Shown: in pieces, positions 15,051 to 19,043 of the stretch
Layout: each line of letters begins with the position of its first letter
Position numbering within the stretch: the stretch's first letter is position 1
From: Xanthobacteraceae bacterium
GTDB lineage: Bacteria; Pseudomonadota; Alphaproteobacteria; Rhizobiales; Xanthobacteraceae
Length of the DNA: 19,043 nt
Assembly: GCA_019746355.1 (NCBI GenBank)
Contig: JAIESC010000106.1
Location: forward strand, 1-19,043
Reading direction: 5' to 3'
Translations under genes and position numbers: made by a program
The notes under the pieces: model-generated
Databases searched by the model: none
What the model was told of the DNA's origin: nothing
What the model saw: the letters and a program-made list of their open reading frames with translations, nothing else

Positions 15051-15163
15051 TGCTGCGAGCCGCCGGCAAGATGCGTCGTGTTGTCCTCAACGGACGGACC
15101 GTGCTCGATCGCGATGCGAGCCGGTTCCTGGTTGGCGCGGGCTTCGCCCAACGCGACGGATGA
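15023..15163 (+). pseudogene. Orphan 3' fragment of an amidohydrolase gene
   Basis: The in-frame stretch from 15051 encodes LLRAAGKMRRVVLNGR and then the same terminal residues as amidohydrolase 2. The changes include Pro-Asp to Ala-Gly and Val to Met. No catalytic domain is attached. Upstream bases to the ATG at 15023 are not amidohydrolase-like. The fragment is either the original chromosomal gene end displaced by the insertion, or an end carried in by the element. Translation as a 46-residue peptide is possible but unlikely to be functional. Confidence 0.7.
15051..15163 (+). repeat. Right copy of 113-bp direct repeat
   Basis: Same length and orientation as 12799-12911 and ending on the same TGA. 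Six of the seven differences lie in its first 36 bases, so the last 77 bases are nearly identical and are the likely crossover region. The stop codon of the convergent reductase gene is only 12 bases downstream. Confidence 0.9.
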
Positions 15164-15175
15164 ACGTCCCGCTGA

Positions 15176-16216
15176 CTACTCAGGGTCCTGATCCACCGAA
15201 CGGCTGGTGACAGGATTGTTGAGCAGGAATCCCTCGGAATAGATCCGCTCAATGGACGCGCCGCGGGCGATGAACGACGGTTTGGCGCTCGCGATCATTT
15301 CCGGCGACCCGCACAGATAGATGGAATGCTCCGACAGATCGGGCAGGTCGGCCGTCACCACGTCCTGCACATAGCCGCGGCGGCCGGGCCAGGCGGCGTC
15401 GGCGCGAGACAGCACAGGCACGTAATTGAACTCGTAAAGCCGCGATTTCCAGCCCTCGATTTCGTCGCGGATATAGAGATCGGCGGCGGTGCGGGTGCCC
15501 CAATAGAAACTGACAGGCGGGCAGTCCGGGTCGTCCATCAGCGCGTCGAGCATGGATTTGAGCGGCGCGAGCCCGGTGCCGGTCGCGACCAGCAGAAGCG
15601 GCCGATCGTCCTCCGCATGGAAATGGAACGAGCCGAGCGGCAGGTCGACTTCGAGCACGTCGCCGGGCTTCAGACACGAGAGCCGCCGGTCGGTGAACGC
15701 GCCGCGCTCGACGCGGCGGATGTGGAAGTCGACGCGGTTGCCACCCGGCTTCGACGCCATCGAGAAGCTGCGCGCGCCGCCGTCCGGCATGATGACGTTC
15801 ATGTGCTGGCCGGGAAGGAAATCCACGCGCTCGACGTCCGGGATGTCGAGGACCAGGCGGGTGACGAGCGGACTTGCCGGCATCACGGCGCGCACCACGG
15901 CGGCATGGCGCGCGGCCTCCGGCGCCTCGGGCACCGCGCGCGCCGGCCTGATCACGAGGTCGCTCCGCGGCCGCGCCTGACAGGCCAGGGCATAGCCCGC
16001 GGCGTCCTCCTCAGGGGTCAGCGCCAGCGGAAGCTCGTCGTAGGCGACCGCGCCCTCGAGAAGCCTGATGCGGCAGGTGCCGCAACCGCCGAGCTGGCAG
16101 TCGTGGGCGAGATTGACGTTCGCGCGCAACGCCGCGGCGAGAACGGTTTCATCGGCGGCGGCCTCGAACGCCTGGCTGCTTTCCGCGATGCGCACCCGAT
16201 GCGCCATCTGCGCCAC
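15176..16216 (-). CDS. 2Fe-2S ferredoxin / FAD / NAD oxidoreductase (oxygenase reductase type)
   Basis: A 346-residue electron-transfer protein. The GTG at 16216 is chosen because AGGAGG lies five bases upstream; ATG 16207 in frame would have the same site 14 bases away. The order is an N-terminal plant-type 2Fe-2S domain (C40, C45, C48, C79 in DCQLGGCGTC and ALACQ), an FAD-binding barrel with RSFSMAS at about 149-155, and an NAD-binding domain (LLLVATGTGLAPLKSML; YLCGSPEMI). Such proteins pass electrons from NADH to a mono- or dioxygenase, or reduce CDP-sugar intermediates. No oxygenase is in the window, so the partner must be beyond it or elsewhere. It is followed upstream in the operon by the GlcG/HbpS-family gene, 16 bases away. 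Confidence 0.88.
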   Translation of the reverse strand: MAQMAHRVRIAESSQAFEAAADETVLAAALRANVNLAHDCQLGGCGTCRIRLLEGAVAYDELPLALTPEEDAAGYALACQARPRSDLVIRPARAVPEAPEAARHAAVVRAVMPASPLVTRLVLDIPDVERVDFLPGQHMNVIMPDGGARSFSMASKPGGNRVDFHIRRVERGAFTDRRLSCLKPGDVLEVDLPLGSFHFHAEDDRPLLLVATGTGLAPLKSMLDALMDDPDCPPVSFYWGTRTAADLYIRDEIEGWKSRLYEFNYVPVLSRADAAWPGRRGYVQDVVTADLPDLSEHSIYLCGSPEMIASAKPSFIARGASIERIYSEGFLLNNPVTSRSVDQDPE

Positions 16217-16232
16217 TTGCGCCTCCTGGCCG

Positions 16233-16712
16233 CTATTTCTTGATGTCGGCCTGGACCAGCACACGGTGGTTCTCGGGCGCAAGCAGCGTGCGCAGCGCCT
16301 CGAGTGCCGCAAGCCCGCAGGCCGTGTCCTGCTCGCCGGTGCCGCCGGAGAGACCGACACCGCCGACCACCTCGTCGTCCACCACGATCGGGAATCCGCC
16401 GACGAACACCGCGAACCTGCCGTCGAAGCTCAGTTGAATGCCGAACGCCTCGTTGCCGGGAAGGGCGGGCCCGTTCGGCGGCTGGTTGAACAGGTGCGTC
16501 GAGCGCTTATGGCCCGCCGCCGTGAACGCCTTGTTCCACGCGATCTGCGGGCCGGTGACGCGGGCGCGGTCCATGCGCTCCAGAACGAGCGGAAAGCCGC
16601 CCTCGTCGGTGATGCAGACGGTCTCGAGCACGCCGATCTCCTCGGATTTCCTCAGTGCGGCCGCGGCCATGGCGCGCGCTTCCTTCAGCTCCAGCTTGAA
16701 TGCACGTCTCAT
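16233..16712 (-). CDS. GlcG/HbpS family protein
   Basis: A 159-residue single-domain protein of the GlcG/HbpS (DUF336) family. Recognisable segments are ALRKSEEIGVLETVCITDEGG, the AWNKAFTAA segment, and the C-terminal VVDDEVVGGVGLSGGTGEQDTACGLAALEAL. Members bind haem or cobalamin, or accompany glycolate and aromatic catabolic operons with unclear roles. It has no signal peptide and so is probably cytoplasmic. It sits between the reductase and the aldehyde dehydrogenase on the same strand, which suggests an accessory role in oxidative catabolism. Confidence 0.85.
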   Translation of the reverse strand: MRRAFKLELKEARAMAAAALRKSEEIGVLETVCITDEGGFPLVLERMDRARVTGPQIAWNKAFTAAGHKRSTHLFNQPPNGPALPGNEAFGIQLSFDGRFAVFVGGFPIVVDDEVVGGVGLSGGTGEQDTACGLAALEALRTLLAPENHRVLVQADIKK

Positions 16713-16754
16713 GTCGAGTCCTGTGTTGCGAAAGCGCGCCCGCGGCGCGGCGCC

Positions 16755-18263
16755 TCAGACGCCGCGATAGACGGTTTTGATCTGCGTATAAAATTCGAGG
16801 CCGGTGCGACCGGACTCGCGGAAGGTCGAGGTGCTGGAGCGCTTCAGGCCGCCGAATGGCGCGTTGATCAGGTTGCCCGTGGTGGTGCGGTTGATCTTGA
16901 CGGTGCCGGATTCGATGTCGCGCGCGAAGTCATGCATATAGCGCGGATTGCTGGTGGCGATCGCGGCCGAAAGCCCGTATTCCGTGTCGTTCGCCTTGGC
17001 GAGCGCGTCGGCGTAGCTCGTCGCCTCGATGATGGCGAGCACCGGGCCGAAGATTTCCTCGCGGGCGATGCGCATGTCCTGCGTCACATCGGCGAACACC
17101 GCGGGCGACACGTAGAAGCCACGGTCGAAGTCCGGACCGGTCAGATGCTCGCCGCCGCACAAGAGCCGAGCCTCGCGCTTGCCGATCGCGATGTAGCGGA
17201 GAACGGTCTGCAACTGCTTCGCCGTCGCCAGCGGGCCGATCTCGGTGCCGGGCGTCATGCCGCTGCCGATCTTCAGCGCCTTGACCCTTGCCACAAGTTT
17301 TTCGGTAAACGCGGCCTTCACCTGTGCCATGACGATGAGCCGGCTCGTGCCGGTGCAGGCCTGGCCGCTGAGCGAGAGCCCGCCGCGGATAGCGAGGTCG
17401 ACCGCCTTGTCGAGATCGGCATCCTCCATGACGATCAGCGGATTCTTGCCGCCGAGCTCCATCTGGGTGCGGGTGGTGAACGACACCGAGCGGTGGATCT
17501 GCTCGCCCGCGGCGGTCGAGCCGGTGAACGAGACCGCGCGCACGACCGGCGGGACGGTGATTGCGATCCCGACGTCGGCGGCGCGGCCGGTGATGAAGTT
17601 GAGCACGCCCCTCGGAATGCCGGCGTTGACGAACGCTTCCGTCAGGCGATAGCCGCTGAGCGGCGCGTCGGAGGAAGGCTTGAACACCACGGTGTTGCCG
17701 GCAACCAGCGCCGGCGCGATCTTGCGCGCCGGGATGGAGATCGGAAAATTCCACGGCGTGATGACCGACACGACGCCGAGCGGCTCGCGCTGGCTGTGCA
17801 CCGTCATGCCGGGATCGTCGTTCGGGAATGTCTCGCCCGAAAGCGACTGGCCCTCGACCGCGTAGAAGCGCAGCGTCTGCGCCGAGCGCAGCACCTCGTC
17901 CTCGCTCTGGTTGAGGGGCTTTCCCTCCTCGCGCGTCAGCTCCTGCGCGATCTGCTTTGCACCGGCCTCCAGATTGTCCGCGGCGCGGCCGAGGATTTTC
18001 GCCCGTACGGAGATCGGCGTCTGTTTCCAGCCGGCGAAGGCCTTTGCCGCGGCGCCGACCGCATTCTCCGCATCGGCGGCGTCGGAGGCCGGGAACCGGC
18101 CGACGATGTCCAGCGTGTCGGCCGGGTTGATGTTGTCGAACCGTTCGCCGGTGCGGCTTGCAACCCATCGCCCGTCGATATGGTTGTCGAACTGCTCGAT
18201 CGCGGCACGCGTCGCAGGCGCCCGCGTCAGCGTCGCCGCGGCTTCCATGGCGGCTTCGGTCAT
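16755..18263 (-). CDS. NAD(P)-dependent aldehyde dehydrogenase
   Basis: A 502-residue aldehyde dehydrogenase of full length. Visible landmarks are PWNFP with oxyanion N172, K195 in VVFKPSS, FTGST (247-251), the general base E269 in MELGGKNP, and the nucleophile C303 in GQACTGTS. The C-terminal APFGGLKRSSTSTFRESG wording resembles the branch containing alpha-ketoglutaric semialdehyde and aromatic aldehyde dehydrogenases (YcbD-like). It oxidises an aldehyde to the acid; the substrate is not readable from sequence. AGGAG lies just before the ATG at 18263. It is 9 bases from the transporter gene upstream, so it is the second gene of that operon within the window. Confidence 0.92.
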   Translation of the reverse strand: MTEAAMEAAATLTRAPATRAAIEQFDNHIDGRWVASRTGERFDNINPADTLDIVGRFPASDAADAENAVGAAAKAFAGWKQTPISVRAKILGRAADNLEAGAKQIAQELTREEGKPLNQSEDEVLRSAQTLRFYAVEGQSLSGETFPNDDPGMTVHSQREPLGVVSVITPWNFPISIPARKIAPALVAGNTVVFKPSSDAPLSGYRLTEAFVNAGIPRGVLNFITGRAADVGIAITVPPVVRAVSFTGSTAAGEQIHRSVSFTTRTQMELGGKNPLIVMEDADLDKAVDLAIRGGLSLSGQACTGTSRLIVMAQVKAAFTEKLVARVKALKIGSGMTPGTEIGPLATAKQLQTVLRYIAIGKREARLLCGGEHLTGPDFDRGFYVSPAVFADVTQDMRIAREEIFGPVLAIIEATSYADALAKANDTEYGLSAAIATSNPRYMHDFARDIESGTVKINRTTTGNLINAPFGGLKRSSTSTFRESGRTGLEFYTQIKTVYRGV

Positions 18264-18272
18264 GGTCGCCTC

Positions 18273-19043
18273 CTAGCCCCAGATGAAGACCGCGCAGACG
18301 GTCGATACCGCGAGTCCGGCGAGAACCGGCACAAGGCAGGCCTGCACGATCTGGAACACCGGCACGCGCGCGAATCCGGCCACGGCAATCAGCGACGACC
18401 AGGCGATGAGCGTGCCGCCGCCGGTCCATACCGCGCCCATCTGCCCGACCGCGGCGAGCGTCGCCGGCGACAGTCCCGCCGCCGGCGCAAGCGCGCCCGA
18501 CAATGAGCCGGTGAGCGGCAGGCCGGAGAAGCCCGAGCCGTCGATCCCGGTGATCATGCCGACGATCAGCACGCCGAACGCGACCAGCACGTGATTGCTG
18601 GGAATCCAGCCCTGGGCAGCCTGGACCAGCTCGAACAGCAGGCTCGGCGCCTGCGCGGCCGGCACGCCGACAATGGAAGCGGTCAGCTCGCCGCCGGCGC
18701 CGAGGAAGAAGAAGCCCGCGATCGGCAGCACCGATCCCATGGCGCGGAAGGCGAAGACGAAGCCTTCGGTCACGTGGTCGGCGCTGGCGTCGAGCGCCTT
18801 GCGCACGCTGTCGGCGGCAAACGAGGCGCAGATCATCAGCACCGCGGCGACGCCGCCGACCAGGGCCGCGGCGTCGCCGCCCTTGAGATCGTGGCCGAAG
18901 CCCAGCCGCGACAGCACCATGAGGATGATGACGCAGCCGAAGGCGATGGGCGTGGCGATGGCGAAGAACTTCGACCAGCCGATCCGGCCCTTTTCGAGCG
19001 TCGACAGCGGCGGGCGGTCCGTAGTGCCGCTCACCAGCGGCTC
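18273..19043 (-). CDS. Polytopic membrane transporter, partial (cut by the window edge)
   Basis: The frame is open to the last base, so this is probably the C-terminal part of a larger permease. A GTG at 19034 is only a possible internal start. About seven hydrophobic segments are present. Charged loops include one with KALDASADHVTEG, followed by AFRAMGSVLPIAGFFFLGAGGELTAS and a glycine-rich turn GMITGIDGSGFSGLPLTGSLSG. These resemble organic-anion permeases of the DcuC/GntP/CitMHS kind, but I cannot assign a family. Being 9 bases upstream of the aldehyde dehydrogenase, it likely imports the substrate of this cluster. Confidence 0.65.
   Translation of the reverse strand, partial: EPLVSGTTDRPPLSTLEKGRIGWSKFFAIATPIAFGCVIILMVLSRLGFGHDLKGGDAAALVGGVAAVLMICASFAADSVRKALDASADHVTEGFVFAFRAMGSVLPIAGFFFLGAGGELTASIVGVPAAQAPSLLFELVQAAQGWIPSNHVLVAFGVLIVGMITGIDGSGFSGLPLTGSLSGALAPAAGLSPATLAAVGQMGAVWTGGGTLIAWSSLIAVAGFARVPVFQIVQACLVPVLAGLAVSTVCAVFIWG

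Larger units (their letters stand above)
12912..15163 (+). mobile_element. 2.25-kb defence cassette inserted at the 3' end of a protein gene
   Basis: The segment lies between a complete gene and a duplicated 3' end of that gene. It carries one recognisable gene, an AvcD-type deaminase, and has visibly lower GC and weaker third-position bias than the operons on both sides. No integrase, transposase or terminal inverted repeat is present. The pattern fits site-specific or homology-driven integration into a coding 3' end with the end restored, as integrative elements do at tRNA genes. Mobilisation would need a recombinase from elsewhere, or the element is a deletion remnant. Boundaries are direct observation; mobility is inference. 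Confidence 0.7.

Noticed and set aside
14798..15163. Single plus-strand frame joining the deaminase end to the right repeat
   Set aside because: Its first part overlaps the deaminase C terminus in another frame and has no coding-like composition. Only the last 37 codons are amidohydrolase-derived.
16068..18506. Very long plus-strand open frame (812 codons)
   Set aside because: It lies opposite the reductase, GlcG/HbpS-family, aldehyde dehydrogenase and permease genes. It reads as low-complexity Arg/Ala/Gly/His sequence, a shadow of GC-rich codons.
1..19043. CRISPR array, rRNA or tRNA gene, transposase or integrase gene
   Set aside because: No regularly spaced repeats, RNA gene landmarks or recombinase motifs were seen on either strand.

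Overview
The window looks like chromosome of a high-GC alphaproteobacterium of the Hyphomicrobiales (Bradyrhizobium / Rhodopseudomonas / Xanthobacteraceae type). Evidence: strong GC bias at third codon positions, an alphaproteobacterial LexA box (GTTC-N7-GTTC), a secreted protein with DUF1236-like repeats, a hopanoid-type HpnA epimerase, and a GNRA-looped palindromic intergenic repeat. The placement is inference from gene content, not a database match.

Layout. 1-289: non-coding, with a LexA box facing a gene that leaves the window to the left. 290-1276: secreted DUF1236-type protein. 1314-1403: cloverleaf-like palindromic repeat. 1429-2454 (minus): HpnA-like epimerase. 2745-3338: small probable lipoprotein with 15-bp tandem repeats. 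3400-4353 (minus): LysR regulator, divergent from a long plus-strand operon (4445-12911). The operon encodes amidohydrolase 1, a branched-chain aminotransferase, an M24-fold enzyme, an ornithine cyclodeaminase/mu-crystallin-family reductase, a complete TRAP transporter (solute-binding, small and large membrane subunits) and amidohydrolase 2, a paralogue of the first. This reads as a LysR-controlled module for uptake and breakdown of an amino-acid-derived, amide- or imide-containing compound; the substrate is unknown.

12912-15163 is a compact, visibly less GC-rich insert. It carries an AvcD-type anti-phage (d)CTP/dCMP deaminase (13255-14880), a structured leader, and a possible 61-residue antisense gene with a very good Shine-Dalgarno sequence. 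The insert is bounded by an imperfect 113-bp direct repeat of the last 113 bases of amidohydrolase 2 (12799-12911 and 15051-15163; seven mismatches by eye), and both copies end exactly at the stop codon. This is the signature of integration into the 3' end of a protein gene with the gene end restored, yet there is no integrase. It is the most interesting object in the window.

15176-19043 (all minus) is a second catabolic cluster, convergent on the insert: a 2Fe-2S/FAD/NAD oxidoreductase, a GlcG/HbpS-family protein, an aldehyde dehydrogenase, and a membrane transporter cut by the window edge. The defence cassette therefore sits between the 3' ends of two convergent operons, where insertion should cost little.
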